Source: Cryptomeria japonica (taxonomy: Eukaryota > Streptophyta > Pinopsida > Cupressales > Cupressaceae). Taken from it: 64,000 nucleotides of DNA. Under the pieces are notes generated by a model, which saw nothing but the letters and a program-made list of their open reading frames with translations, did no database searches and was not told the DNA's origin. Every line of letters starts with the position of its first letter. Position 1 is the first letter of the stretch. The stretch spans positions 185,116,449 to 185,180,448 of the forward strand of contig NC_081411.1 in NCBI RefSeq assembly GCF_030272615.1, written 5' to 3'. Positions 12,096 to 24,309 of this stretch are shown here, in pieces. Position numbers and translations under genes: made by a program.

Positions 12096-13101
12096 TTCAA
12101 GGAGCGGTTGAGGCTTTCTTGAATGATGTGTAGAGATTGTTATGTAATCCAATGGTCATACCTGAACTGACTTGTTTGTAATCTCTATGAGAGAATTAGG
12201 TTTGTGTTGTGTTATCAAACTAATTGATTTGTTTATAAGGTTGATGAGTTGTTTTTGTTTAGAGAGTTGGCAAATTCGAATTGAGTGTGCAGTTTTTGAG
12301 CCAGATGATGTATTTGTAGTTTGTGTAAAAGTAGATGAGAGAATGAAAAGGATCTGAACAAGCAAGTGAAGTGTTATTCTAACATATCAACAAACCCCTA
12401 TTATTTTTTAACAATTACAACAATAAAATCCCCTAATTGGGTAAGCTCTAACAAGCTTTGTGCTATTCAAATCCTCTAACCAGGTGATCCATTAGCTTGG
12501 ATTATAAATCCTTTAAAAATGTTACTCCTCACAAGGTATTGCTTCTAACAAGGCATTATAGTCAATCCCTTAACCGGGTGGTCCCTATCAGGATCTGTTC
12601 TTAATAGAACCTGTTGTAAAAGATTTAACAGGCTTGGCTCCTAACAAGGTGAACTTTAGAAGAGTTTAAATAGTTATCTTGTGAGTCTCATCTCATCATT
12701 TTTTTCCCATTTCGGTTTCCACATCAAAATTATTGTGTCAAGTGGTGAATGTTTTTGTGGTTATGTTTCTATAATTGAATTGCTTAACTACTTAAATCAC
12801 TTTGATAAGTTATGTTAACTGGTAACAATCTGAAATAAGGTTTTACTTATGTCAAGTAAAAGTATTTGGATGATTGTAAGTTTCAAGTTTTTTACTGTTA
12901 ACTATTGTAACAGTCAACTAGTTTATCTTGACAGCTTTATTTTGACAGAGATATTTTATTTAAGTTCAGTAGTTTAACTTATTAGTTTCAAAGTTTACTT
13001 GAGAGGATATTTTTGAGTAAGGTGAAATTTTATCAGTTTTTCTATCTACTGATTCACCCCCCCTCCTCTCTATAATTGACTTGATCCTTAGCCTTTCATC
13101 A
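12096..13101 (+). repeat. LTR-like fragment inside Gypsy-1 pol
   Basis: About 1 kb non-coding, with the features of a plus-oriented Copia LTR. It has repeated AACAAGG/AACCGGGTGG-type lines at 12430-12660 resembling 57655-57800 of the family Y LTR. TTTTTTCCCATTTCGGTTTCC lies at about 12700-12721 and GATTCACCCCCCCTCC at about 13051-13066. Exact ends and a target duplication could not be fixed. RNase H of Gypsy-1 is absent at this place, so insertion was accompanied or followed by deletion. Confidence 0.6.
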
Positions 13102-14107
13102 TACCATCAGAATATATTCGTCGACAATGGAAATATAGTCCTACCAGTTTGCTAGGAAATGTCATAAGTGCCATATTCATGGCAATCTTATATATGCACC
13201 AACACAAGAACTGCAACCATTCACTACATCATGACCTTTTTGCCAATGGGGACTCAACCTAGTAGGAAAGATTCATCCTTCCTCATTAAATTGAGACAAG
13301 TTTATTATCACATCCACTGAGTACTTCACCAAGTGGATTGAGGTAGTTCCATTGACTACAGTGACTGACAAGAAGATAGCTTCCTTCATTCTGAATTACC
13401 TCATCTGTCGTTATGGCATCCCTAGGTCTATTGTCACATATAATGGACAACCTTTCAAAAATCAATATGTACAAGAACTTTGTGAATGATTCCATATCCA
13501 ACATCTCTTTTCAACACCTTACTATACATAAGTGAATGACCAAGCAGAGGCCTCAAACAAAACAATCCTAAAAATCCTCAAGAAGACAGTGAATAACATT
13601 GGTAAAGATTAGCATGTCCACCTTAATCCTGCAATTTGGACCTACAAAACAAGTATTTGCACACCTAGAGGAGCTACACCATACTCATTGGTGTATGGAT
13701 CAGAACATATCCTATCTATTGAGGTAGAGATTCCATCACTCTAGGTGTCATTGAAAGGCCTCATTCCAGATGAGGAATATCGAGTCAACAAATTGCAAGA
13801 GCTAGAGATGCTAGATGAATATTGACAACGTTCCTTTGATCATCTCAAGCCATATCAGCAATGAATGTGTTGAAGCTACAATCAAAAGGTCATACCATGA
13901 GCATTCAAGGTTGGTGATCTATTCCTAAAGGAAAATCCTCAGAATCAACAAGATCGAGAAAATAAGGGGAAATTTGAACTCAACTAGTTGGGACCCTTTG
14001 TCATCATATCAGCTTATTGATCAGGGGCATATCAGCTATCAACTTTAGAGGGGGGCATGCTCGCCAATCCAACAAACAACATCCATCTAAAGAAATTATA
14101 CACTTGA
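13102..14107 (+). pseudogene. Gypsy-1 integrase
   Basis: Integrase remnant that would join element DNA to the chromosome. Part of the HHCC finger reads ARKCHKCHIHGNLIYAPTQE (about 13148-13207). The core shows TEYFTKWIEVVPLTTVT (about 13318-13369), NYLICRYGIPRSIVTYNG (about 13393-13446, with Asn-Gly where DNG is usual) and NDQAEASNKTILKILKK containing the conserved Glu. The C-terminal part reads VEIPSL...VSLKGLIPDEEYR (about 13725-13790) and ends in NIHLKKLYT (stop near 14105). Several stops, many of them TGA or TAG. The same C-terminal blocks occur in Gypsy-2 on the minus strand (51540-51120). Confidence 0.8.
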
Positions 14108-16243
14108 GTCATCTAATACACAGATAAAAAAAGAAAAGAAAAATTAAAAGTCATCAAAAAATCATCGCTAGGGTGAAAACCTAGTAAACAGGCACCCTGT
14201 AGCACAAAAAAATCAAAAAATAAAGAAAAATACAAAAACAAAAGAAAAGAAAAACAAAAAGTGCAATAAAAAGAAGTGGTGAAAACCTGGCAATAGGTAT
14301 TATGTGTGATAGAGAGGCTCCTCTATCTATCAATACTCGCATCATATCTTTGGATCCACCTTATCTAAGCCCATAGCCATCGCATAACACTTATACACGC
14401 ATCATTATCCTGGACATACTTAGCATAGTCACTGTCCTTGATTATCTAAATTAGTTATCTGAATCATATCCTGCCATGGCTTGGTGATCAGTGTACATAT
14501 CCATATCGAAGTGTTACCAACAACAAGGGGCAAACATCCTGACCTCGCTGGGGGAATTTTTCCTTGTGGGTTTTTAAATAAAAGACCAAACACATAGTAA
14601 GACAACAAGGATCACACCAATGCTAGAAGGCTAGACATCACAGACTTGAACTGGTTACAACTAAACAAAATATCCATTTGCAAGATTTTTTATTTGACAA
14701 GAATATATTTCAGATAGCATGCATGCTTACTTATGGTTGTTAATTTTTTCTTATCATATCTCCTAAGAAACTAAAGGATGTCTCCAAGACTAGAGAATAA
14801 AGGAAGGAATGTGCTTCTTTCTTTGTCTTTTATTTGGGAGTGAAGCCTTCTACTATGCAAATTTATTCTATGACATAATCTGGTGGCATATCACTGAGGA
14901 CATTTTGAATTTGCATTGGACAAAGGTTAACTCTTGTCTTTTTATGCAAGCAACACTAAGGTTGTCCTGGTTCAATCATACCTTGATGCTTGTGTCATCT
15001 TGCAATATCAAAATCCATGTAAGTTACACTCAAGTCATTATGGTTCAATTATACCATGATGCTTTTATCAACTTTCAACAAATCGAGGCTCAATAATGAA
15101 AAAAAGGGAAGTAGTGGCAATTTGATCAAAACATATGGCAACACTGTGAATGAGAAAGCATATCATATTCAAGTGGCATTTAGATCATTATCATATCAGG
15201 TTGAGATTGCATTACCATTTTCATTATCATTTTAATCTGCATGAGATTGCATTATCATTTTAATCTGCATCAGCTTGCATTAGTTGTATTAGATTGCACT
15301 ATCATTCCCATAGCTCATCTCATTTCATTCACATTTAGTTGCATTTTTATATCATTTACGAGTGCATTGGTTACATTATAAACATATCGTTATCATTATC
15401 ATTTTATCATTTCACATCTCCTTTTTAAGATACATCTCATACCATTATCATTTTCATTACACATCCCATTTTCATTACACATCTCATTTTCAAGATACAT
15501 CTCATATCATTATCATTATCATTTTACATCTCATTTTCAAGATAATCTCACATCATAGATCATATCCTAATCAAATTTCATTTAGAATACATCATCATTG
15601 CATCTCATATCAAAGTATATTCACATACATGAGCATTCCATATCATATCAAAAGAACATTTTGCATGATAAATGACATCATAAAAAGAATACAAAAATAA
15701 CCAAAACATGATTGCATTCACATATTCATCTGTATACATGCATTTCATTTAGGAGAAAAATGAAAGAAATGCATTCATTGCATATTGCCTACAAAAACAT
15801 ATAGTTAGGCATGATCATAAAAACAACTTTGATCATATCACCTACAAAATATATAGATCATAATATCACATCATCAAACATCACATAGGAAATCATCTGC
15901 ATTATCAAAAAGAAAATCATATAGGTCATAAAGGCATCCATAACATACAGAAGCATAGCTAGTATCATACCATTGTGCACTTGTGTGACCCATGCTGATC
16001 CAAAGGAAAATCAAAGATATAAGCCAAAACAAATCATCAATGAAGCAATAAATATCCAAAATCCCTGGATATCACATCAATAACAAAGTCTATGAATCAG
16101 GAGATATCAACATCTATGAATAAATCAATGTGTGTCATATAAAAGAGAACAATGAAAATACAATATCCATCTCAGGGGAATCATCAGAGAAATAATGATT
16201 TGTGTATAATCAACAAAATGGTACATCATCATCATGTGAGAGG
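14108..16243 (+). other. Gypsy-1 3' region between pol and antisense gene
   Basis: Non-coding. Begins with an A-rich stretch and the block GGTGAAAACCTAGTAAACAG (14172-14191), which also occurs reverse-complemented at about 51060 in Gypsy-2. From about 15180 to 15660 it is low-complexity ATTATCATTTTCATTACAC-like sequence. Open frames here (14809-15096, 15362-15700) are low-complexity and not believed. Confidence 0.6.
15180..15660. repeat. Low-complexity CATTATCATTTTCA repeat
   Basis: Degenerate tandem units of ATTATCATTTT, CATCTCATTTTCAAGATACAT and similar, each repeated several times with changes. Confidence 0.7.
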
Positions 16244-17182
16244 CTAGGAGTGACTATCTCCTGACTTCGACTGCCTAGCCCTAGATCCACCTACACATGC
16301 ACATGCACCACCACTAGGAGGATCTCTCCTAGGACCCATCATACCCTCACTGCCTCCGCATCTCTAAGAGCCCCCACGCTGAGAACTAGTGGCATAACTA
16401 GGGGCATGATGATCTGGTGGCACAGTCTGAAGATACAGAGTCCAATAGTACTTAGCTCACGTCATCTAATCTATAAGACCTTTGATAGTATCCTCGGTAA
16501 CAACCTCTATGGTGACCTATTGTAAAGATTGCACCGTCTCCTCTATGCAGCCTCGTTGCTCTATCTTTGTGTCTCTCTTAGTAGTCACTTGTGCTACCTA
16601 TGCCTACAGTTGAGAAATGTGTCCTTGTTCCTATGTTAGCTATGCATGTAGTCTCTGCATTAGGGACTGCAATCCTACTATTTGTGCTTGTTGTTGATGT
16701 GATGACACTGTGATCCACACTGAAGAAGGCCATGGTACCTCTGAGACATGTATTGTCAATGCATGTGGTGTGCTCACCTATCTTATGGCTAGAGAGGGAA
16801 TATCCAACCTCCTTCGATGTACCAAGGGTTGTACATCCTACTCTTCCTTCACCTCCTCATCAAATCACATGTTTCTTAGTCCTAACCTCCCACCACCCAT
16901 CTCCTCTGACTTTGTCTCCTCATTGAATCCATCATCAAATCTCTCACCACTGCCTCCCACTATTTCTATATCATCTGTCTATACAAGGCCTCCCCAACCT
17001 AGCATCTCTCTCCATACACCACCCCTACCCCTCACCCTACTAGATCTTGCTCCACCTCCTCTCCTATCTCCACTCCTATCCCCACCACCATCCATATGCC
17101 TACCCAAATATCCTTGGTTCTGACCCACTCCTTGATCTCCACTAGGCCTCTCATCACCCTCTCCATACCTCAACCTCTTTGT
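16244..17182 (-). pseudogene. Antisense PMD gene of Gypsy-1, C-terminal part
   Basis: Minus-strand coding remnant. From the nested Copia-1 border it first shows a Gly/Arg-rich region (GDRSGDRRGGGARSSRVRGRGG at about 17085-17020), then a Gln-rich heptad-like segment at about 16690-16450 (LQSLMQRLHA, GHISQL, AQVTTKRDTKIEQRGCIEETVQSLQ), and a tail ending in RARQSKSGDSHS with TAG at 16246-16244. In the Gln-rich part and tail all but one of the in-frame stops are TAG, where Gln (CAG) is expected from the pattern. This is the 3' end of the gene that begins at 26958 and is split by Copia-1. A plus-strand Pro-rich open frame at 16710-17123 is its shadow. Confidence 0.6.
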
Positions 17183-18428
17183 TGATAGACAAATCAAATA
17201 ACCAGAAGACAATTGACAAGGGAGGGGGGGTGAATCAGTTGTCTCAGATTACCTAAACATTTAGAAATTAAAATTTTAATACTAGAACCCAAAACATTAA
17301 TACCGAAATACTTAAACCAAATATCAAAATAGAAGCTAAACCAATTAAGCATAAACAATAATCAGATAATAAATACCATCCTCATGATACCAGGATTTGT
17401 ACGTGGAAAACCCAATGAAGGGAAAAACCATGATGGGAAGCCTATCCATAGTCAGATAATACTTTTGCTGTAAGTATGTGAATTACAATTGAGGGGTCTA
17501 CACTTGTAGGAAGGCCAACATCCTAGAGCATACTGCTCATCACAAAAGGAGTCCCACTAACTACATAGAAATCAATACTAGAATCCAGAGAAGTGTTTGA
17601 ACTGCAAAGATAGCATCTCCTTTAGCTGAGTATAGTTTTGGTTAAGCTCAATACCGAAGGACTAAATCATCTTACATAAACCCAACTTGATCTCCAATGA
17701 TCGACCAAATCCTCTACCTGAATGATATTACATTATTTGCATAGATAATCTCCTAATCCCATTCCCATGATATGATCTACAATGAGATCTTACATCATAT
17801 ATATATATATATATACAAACCCACAACCATAAACAATCAAGTCAGCCACCAGATAATAAACCAATTACATAATTACAAAAAAGTTAAGCCTTAGACCAAG
17901 CATATAATATCCAACACATAAGACATCCCAAAAATATGTCGAGAGGTTCAATCCACATGTTGCATTAAGTTGATCCATAACCTAGATCAAATAGGAGCCA
18001 ATATAGGTCCACATACTAAATAAATGATCTCAATTTGCCAAGTCTCGAATAGGATCACCATCAGCATCATGAAACCATACCGGAAGCTGCACCAACACCA
18101 CTTATGCATATCATCAAAGATCTTCATCAAAGCTCTGCTAGTGAAATCCTTGTCGGAACCGCAAGCCAAGCTTCCAAGTAAACAGGATAGCATCTGATCA
18201 CCAAACCAAAACAAACTGACTGAATATGAACATGAGTATCATGAACAAGCCAATTCCATAACCAAACTATACTAGAGTATACCAGATCATGTTGGATCTA
18301 GACCAACTAGAAACTACTCATCCTACCGGGACAAGAAGGGTGTTAGTAAAACATCCACAATAGATAGTGTTGACATCAATGACAAAACATCAATGCAACA
18401 CATAATCAATTCCACCAAATGGCCAACA
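17183..18428 (-). repeat. Copia-1 3' LTR
   Basis: 1246 bases. On the minus strand it starts TGTTGGCCATTTGGTGGAATT and ends ...TTTGTCTATCA. Aligns with 23076-24309. An (AT)n run at about 17797-17814 is longer here than in the other LTR. Confidence 0.88.
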
Positions 18429-18440
18429 ATCTTCCCCTTT
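18429..18440 (-). other. Copia-1 polypurine tract
   Basis: On the minus strand reads AAAGGGGAAGAT immediately before the 3' LTR, the plus-strand primer site for reverse transcription. Confidence 0.85.
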
Positions 18441-18822
18441 GGCATTGATGGCAACACTAGATGTAAAAAAAATTCAAGTACCAAGAAATGCCAAAAATGT
18501 CTCCCCCAATAGAAGACAACCAACAATCTAACACATATAGATATAGCAATAAAGTTCAGAAACAAAGACCAAAATCCTCTGGTGAATGATATCTTTGTAA
18601 AGCTCTTAGTTACACATATATCTCTCACCATAATGTATTCAGCTCCTTAATTTTTTCTTTTTCACATCAATGCCATAAATCTGACAAAAATATCAAAGCA
18701 AAAACATAAACCACTAAAAGACAAAGCTAACTACTCCCCCTGAGCATTAGCATCTCCACATCAGTATCAGAATGAATAGTATCTGTGATTATGCATACCG
18801 AACTAATGCTAAACTACATCAA

Positions 18823-19440
18823 TCAAGTCTCTACCAAAGGGACAGAAACTCCCAATATGTCTCTGAAGTACTCAAATGATTCCTTAGGCAAAGGTTTAGT
18901 GAAGATATCTGCAATCTTCTCTTTAGTGTTCACATAAACCAATCTAACTTCACTTTCTTCCACCTTTTCCTTCAGAAAGTTGTACTTAATAGATATGTGC
19001 TTTGTCTTAGAATGAAATACCAGATTATTTGATATATGAATAGCAGCAGAGTTATCATAGTGATTAACTACCAGTCCATTACAATCCACCTTTATATCCT
19101 TCAACATTTTCTTCATCCATAAAACTTGTGTGCAGTCAGTAGAAGCAACAACATACTCAACTTCAATAGCATATAAAGAAGTACATGATTGTTTCTTATT
19201 GATCCATGAAACAATTTTCTTTCCATGAAAGAAAGCTCCACTGGAATTACTTTTTCGGTCATCAATATCTCTAGCCCAATCAGCATCTGTAAATGCACAT
19301 AAAGTGAATTTATCATCCTTAGGGTACCATAAACCATATTTTGATGTACCTTGCAAGTATCTAAATTTTTTTTCACCGCACTCTCATGATTTTCTCTCGG
19401 ATCACTCTGAAATCTTGATACAATAAAAACAACATTCATA
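18823..19440 (-). pseudogene. Copia-1 RNase H domain
   Basis: C-terminal pol domain removing RNA from RNA:DNA hybrids. Open from 19356 to the stop near 18823. It contains CAFTDADWARDIDDRKSNSG-type sequence (here SNSSGAFF), SWINKKQSCTSLYAIEVEYV, HISIKYNFLKEKVEE and the terminal IADIFTKPLPKESFEYFRD block typical of Copia. Upstream, at 19440-19357, a frameshift separates it from RT. Confidence 0.88.
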
Positions 19441-20345
19441 ATGCCAAGCCTAGTCTAAGTCAAATAAAGTTCCAATCATAGATTTGTATCTTGTAGGATT
19501 TACCGGTGCAGAAATATATTTCCTTGTCAATTTCTCACTTGTTATCATAGGAGTAGTTACCGGTTTAGAATCTCCCATACCAAATTTCTTCAAAAATTCC
19601 CTAGAATACTTAGTTTGACAGATAAAAATACCTTTGTTAGTCTGAGTAATCCGCAAACCTAAGAAAAATTTCAATTCCCCAATCATAGACATTTCAAATT
19701 GATTCTCCATATTTCTAGCAAATTACATGCACAACTTATCTTCACCTCCAATAATGTCATCAACAAATATTTCAATAATATATCATCATCAGTGATCTTA
19801 TAATATAAATTACTGTTAGCATTACCCTTAGTAAAACCAAGCTTCAAAATATATTTATCCAACCTTGCATACCAAGCTCTAGGTTCCTGTTTCAATCCAT
19901 ATAAATATTTCCTTAACCTATAAACCATGTTTGTATCATCTAACAGTGAAAAACCATCAGGTTTCTCAATATAAACTTCCTCATCAAGATCCACATTCAA
20001 AAATGCACACTTAACATCCATTTGATAAACCTTGTAGTTTTTATGGGCAGCATAGGCAAGAAATAATCTTATAGCTTCAATCCTAGCTACAGGTGAAAAA
20101 TTCTCTCCATAATCAATTCCTTCCTTCTGAGAATATCCTTTACAAACCAATCTAGCCTTATTCCTTACAACTTTACCATCCTTATTCAATTTATTCCTAA
20201 AAACCCATTTAGTTCCTATAACATTCTTATTTTTAGGTTGGGGAACCAAAGTCCATGTGTTTTTTTTCTCAATCTGATCTAATTCTTCATCCATAGCTTT
20301 CAACCAATATTAGTCTTTACATGCCTCAATTCTTGATACCGGTTC
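19441..20345 (-). pseudogene. Copia-1 reverse transcriptase
   Basis: Main RT block open from 20303: [84 protein letters not shown]. Just before the catalytic box a frameshift occurs. The box itself reads FVDDII in another frame at about 19767-19750. After it the frame open at 19710 gives [21 protein letters not shown] and CQTKYSREFLKKFGM. Otherwise a well-preserved Copia RT. Confidence 0.88.
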
Positions 20346-20499
20346 AACTTTAGAAATTAAACATACCTCATTACTTGCCAGTCTTCTTCTTGTCATCACT
20401 CCATTATTTTTATCCCAAATGATCTGATCTTCAAAATGATTTAATCTCACATACCTAGGAGTCCTCTAACTCTATGTTCCTCTTCCCAGTTCTTTAGTT

Positions 20500-21528
20500 A
20501 ACATAGAATTTTCTTATACTATCAAAGTAACTAGTTCAACACTCTATTCTAGTAAAGGTGCTAACGGTTCAGATATAATCATTTCTACTATCGGTTCCTT
20601 CTTATAAGCTCTAATTTGACTTTTGTTATGCTCATCCACCTTGACATTAGTGCTCTCCACAATTATTTGTAATCTTTTGTTATAATATCTATATACTTTG
20701 CTTTCATTAGAATAAGCAAGAAATGTGCCTTCATCACATCTAGGATCAAATTTTTCAATAATATAATCTCTCCTGATATAACATTTACTACCAAAGATTC
20801 TAAAATACTTAACTGTAGGTGTATTACCAAACCATAATTCATAAGGTGTCTTACTAGTTTCTCCTTTTATATGTACTTAGTTAAATGTATAAATTGTTGC
20901 ACTCACTGCTTCTTTCTAGTAGATATGAGGTAGACTAGCTCTCATAATCATTGTTCTAGCAACATCCAAGATAGTTTTGTTCTTCCTTTCCACAACTCCA
21001 TTTTATTGAGGTGAATAGAAAATTGTCTCCTTATATCATGCTTGTCACAAAAGTTATTAAACTCACCGATGTGAATTCTCCACCATGATCTGACCTTAAA
21101 AATTTAATCTTCAATCCTATCTTAGTTTCCACTTTCTCCTTAAAGAGTTTAAACTTTTCAAATGCCTTAGATTTCTTCATTAGAAAAGTAACCCACATCA
21201 TTCTAGAAGAATCATCAAGGATTAGCATAAAATATCTATCACCTTGACAACTTTTAACTCTAGCAGGGCCACACAAATCGATATGAATAAGATCAAGAAC
21301 ATCATTAGATTTATCTTGTATACTCCTAATAGAGGCTCTAACCTATTTACCTATTTGGCATTCTTTACATACCAGATTATAGGGCTTCACAATCTTAAGT
21401 ATATCTCTAACTTCCATAGTTGAACTGATCTTTACAATGCAATCCAAATTCACATGACACAACCTCTTATTCCATAGCCAACTCTCATTAGTTTGTGCAA
21501 TCAAACATGTCTTCTCACCAAAATTCAA
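20500..21528 (-). pseudogene. Copia-1 pre-integrase and integrase
   Basis: Reading leftward: GAG-pre-integrase finger WNKRLCHVNLDCI and LVCKECQIGK (21460-21345, HHCC type), catalytic core with GDRYFMLILDDSSRMMWVTF (21245-21185) and KFLRSDHGGEFTS (about 21105-21065, second Asp and GEF). A frameshift follows, then the integrase C-terminal part with LWFGNTPTVKYFRIFGSKCY (about 20840-20780) and CDEGTFLAYSNESKVYRYYN. Stop codons and shifts break the domain at several points. Confidence 0.85.
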
Positions 21529-21539
21529 ATGAAATATAT

Positions 21540-22035
21540 TACCTTTTTATGTGTACCGGTTGCAATCTCCAAACTAGATCTACTAGTGATTTTGCATTTA
21601 CCATCTTTGAACTGTAATTGAAATCGCTTATCCACCAATTGTTCTACACTCAAAATATTATACCTCAAGCCTTCAACATAATAAACATTGTCAGTATTGT
21701 TCTTACCATCCAATGATATAGTTCCTTTTCCTTTGATCATACATGCTTTGTCATCTTCAAATCTAACTAGACCGCCATCATATTATTGCAAAGATAGAAA
21801 CTTCCCTTTATCTCCAGTCATATGGTGTGAACATCCACTATCAATTACCCATTCATCCTTATCTTCAATTTTGGAAGCAAGTGTCATCTCTTTAGGTACA
21901 TTCTCTTCTAGTGCCAGAACATCTTCCTTGATAGCCAAGAACACCCATTCCTTTCCATTTCCAGAACCACTAGTAGAGTCTTCTGCCAATTCATCATCGG
22001 AATCAGTAATTCCTTACTCATCCACTATGTAGCAG
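21540..22035 (-). pseudogene. Copia-1 protease
   Basis: Retropepsin with active-site block WVIDSGCSHHMTGDKGKF (about 21850-21797), intact DSG. After a stop it continues with MIKGKGTISLDGKNNTDNVYYVEGLRYNILSVEQL at 21740-21637. It lies between gag finger and integrase as usual for Copia. Confidence 0.88.
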
Positions 22036-23000
22036 GACTTGTCTCTTTTTTTCCTATACTTTTACTTGTTCTGATATCCAATGTTAGGCTTAAAAGATCT
22101 TCTAACTATTTCCTCAAATCTTGAATTCCTTTCAGGACATCTAGATGCAAAATGACCAATCTTATTACATACAAAACATTTAAAAAGTGCTTTTCATTCA
22201 TACTTACTTCCTATCAGTCCTTTAGGTACTTTTCTAGCTAATAGAGCTTCAAGTTACTCAAATTCTTCATCTTCTCTCTTCATATCATCTAATTCTTTTG
22301 CATATAAAGCTCTCCAATATTGCTTAGTGATTGATGATACAGATGCATGAAAAGAAGGTTCAGACTTCACAGCTCCAGAAGGTCCAAATTCTTTAAGCTC
22401 AAAAGAAGATAATTTCCCAACCCAAGTATCTTTGTTGATAGATGTATTAGCCATTGTATTTAACTCATTAATAGAAGTAGCCTTGATCTTTTAAGTTGGT
22501 GGTAGGGTTCTCGGGACTTTACAAAAAAAATCATCTTCACTCAGAGTTCTACCACAACATTGAATTCCCATAACAATCTCAATTACCCTTTCCATGAATG
22601 TAGTAATCCTTTCATCTTCTTCCATCTTTAGGTTTTCATATCTCACCCGGTAACCATCAAGTTTAGAAATCTTCATTGTAGGGTCACCTTCATTAAGAGT
22701 CTCCAACTTATCCCATATAGCCTTTTGCCATTCAATCTCATTATTTGTTGATCAGAAAGTGCACACAAGAGGGCTTCTCTTGCTCTACAATCATTCTCAA
22801 GCTCCTTATCCAAGTTTGTCAGAGGAGGATTGTCAGGTGCCATATTATAAGGTGTAACACCATTCTGTGTGATCTCCCAAGTCTCCTTGCCAAGACATCT
22901 CATATGAGTCTCCATCTAAATCTTCCATACTGTGTAATTTGTTTCATCAAGCCTAGGAATATCTCTCTGAAAGATAGCTCCAAATGAACTGGATGAACTT
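22036..23000 (-). pseudogene. Copia-1 gag (UBN2 type) with zinc knuckle
   Basis: Capsid region of the UBN2/gag-polypeptide type: METHMRCLGKETWEITQNG at 22915, REALLCALSDQQIMRLNG, then after a frameshift the open stretch from 22706 with KMEEDERITTFMERVIEIVMG. A third stretch is 22454-22254. The zinc knuckle CFVCNKIGHFASRC lies at about 22180-22139. Stops and frameshifts split it into at least three pieces. It matches the Copia-2 gag (45809-44950) closely. Confidence 0.85.
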
Positions 23001-23060
23001 GAAGTGATAGTCACCATAGGATCTTCCTCAAGTAGTTAAGCTTTCTGCATAGAGGACCAA

Positions 23061-23073
23061 CACTCTGATACCA
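23061..23073 (-). other. Copia-1 primer binding site
   Basis: Minus strand TGGTATCAGAGTG, initiator Met tRNA type with changes in the last two bases. Two bases from the LTR. Confidence 0.85.
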
Positions 23074-23075
23074 AC

Positions 23076-24309
23076 TATTAGACAATTTAAATAACTTGAA
23101 GAGAACTGAGAGGGGGGTTGAATTAGTTGTCTCAAATTACCAGAACATTTAGAAATTAAAAATTTAATACCGAAACCCAAAACATTAATACCAGAATTAT
23201 TAAACCAAATACCGGAATAGCAGTTAAACCAATTAAGTATAAACAATATTCAGAGAATAAATACCATCCACATGACACCAAGATTTGTACATGGAAAACC
23301 TGGTAAAGGGAAAAACCATGGTGGGAATCCTACCCATAATCAAATAATACTTCTACAATAAGTATGTGAATTAGAATTGAGGGGCCTGCACTTGCAGGAA
23401 GGCCAATAGCCTAGAGCGTACTGCTCATCACAAAGGAGTTTCACTAACTACATAAAAATCAAGACTACACTCTAGAGAATCATTTGAACTCCAAAGACAG
23501 CATCTCCTATGCCTCAGTACAGTTCTAATTAAGCTCAATACCAGAGGAATAAATCCTCTTACATAAACCCAACTCGACCTCCAATGGTTGACCAAATCCT
23601 CTAGCTGAATGATATTACATTATTCGCACATATAATCTCCTAATCCCATTGCCATCATATGATCTACAATGAGCTCTTACATCATATATATATATACAAA
23701 CCCTCAACTATAAACAATCAGGACAGCCACCAAACAATAAATCAATTACATAATTACAAAACATGTCAGCCTTAGACCAAACAAATAATATCCAACACAT
23801 AAGACATCCCGAAAACACATCGAGAGGTCCAATCCACACGTTACATTAATCTGGTCCATAACATAGATCAACCGGAACCCAATATAGGTCCACATGCTAA
23901 AGAAATGATCTCCATTTGCTAAGTCTTGAACATGATCACCATCAACATCCTGAAACCATACCAGAAGCTACACCAACGCCACTTATGCATATCATCAAAG
24001 ATCTTCATCATATCTCTTCCAGTGAAACCTTCGTCGGAACTGCAAGCCAAGCTTCCAAGTAAACAGGATAGCATCTGATCACCAGACCGAAACCAACTGA
24101 TTGAATATGAATATGAGTATCATGAATAAGACAAATCCAAAACCAAACTATATTAGAGCGTATCAGATCATGTCGAATCTAGACCAACCAGAAACTACTC
24201 ATCCTACCGGGACCAGAAAGGTGTTGGTAAAGCATCCAAAACATCTGGTGCTGACATCAATGAAAAAACATCAATGCAACACATAATCAATTCCACCAAA
24301 TGACCAATA
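23076..24309 (-). repeat. Copia-1 5' LTR
   Basis: 1234 bases, partner of 17183-18428. Terminal TG and CA are both mutated to TA in this copy (TATTGG... and ...CTAATA on the minus strand). Confidence 0.88.

Larger units (their letters stand above)
17183..24309 (-). mobile_element. Copia-1, full-length nested Ty1/Copia element
   Basis: 7127-base minus-strand element with two LTRs (24309-23076 and 18428-17183), primer site, gag, protease, integrase, RT, RNase H and polypurine tract in Copia order (integrase before RT). It lies inside the antisense gene of Gypsy-1, so it is younger than that element. No clean 5-base target duplication was seen (TTTGT left, GTCAT right). All genes carry stops or shifts. 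Its sister Copia-2 (40924-47084) has LTRs and proteins of the same family. Confidence 0.9.

Noticed and set aside
12156..12365. Short open frames on both strands
   Set aside because: Fall in the LTR-like fragment and show no protein family.
15362..15700. His/Ile/Ser-rich open frame
   Set aside because: Low-complexity ATTATCATTTTCA repeats in the Gypsy-1 3' region.
16710..17123. Plus-strand Pro/Ser-rich open frame of 137 codons
   Set aside because: It is antisense to the Gly/Arg-rich end of the PMD gene; the minus frame shows a coherent protein ending and the TAG-for-CAG pattern.
18323..18631. Minus-strand open frame of 102 codons at the Copia-1 3' end
   Set aside because: Spans the polypurine tract and LTR border of Copia-1 after the RNase H stop; non-coding.
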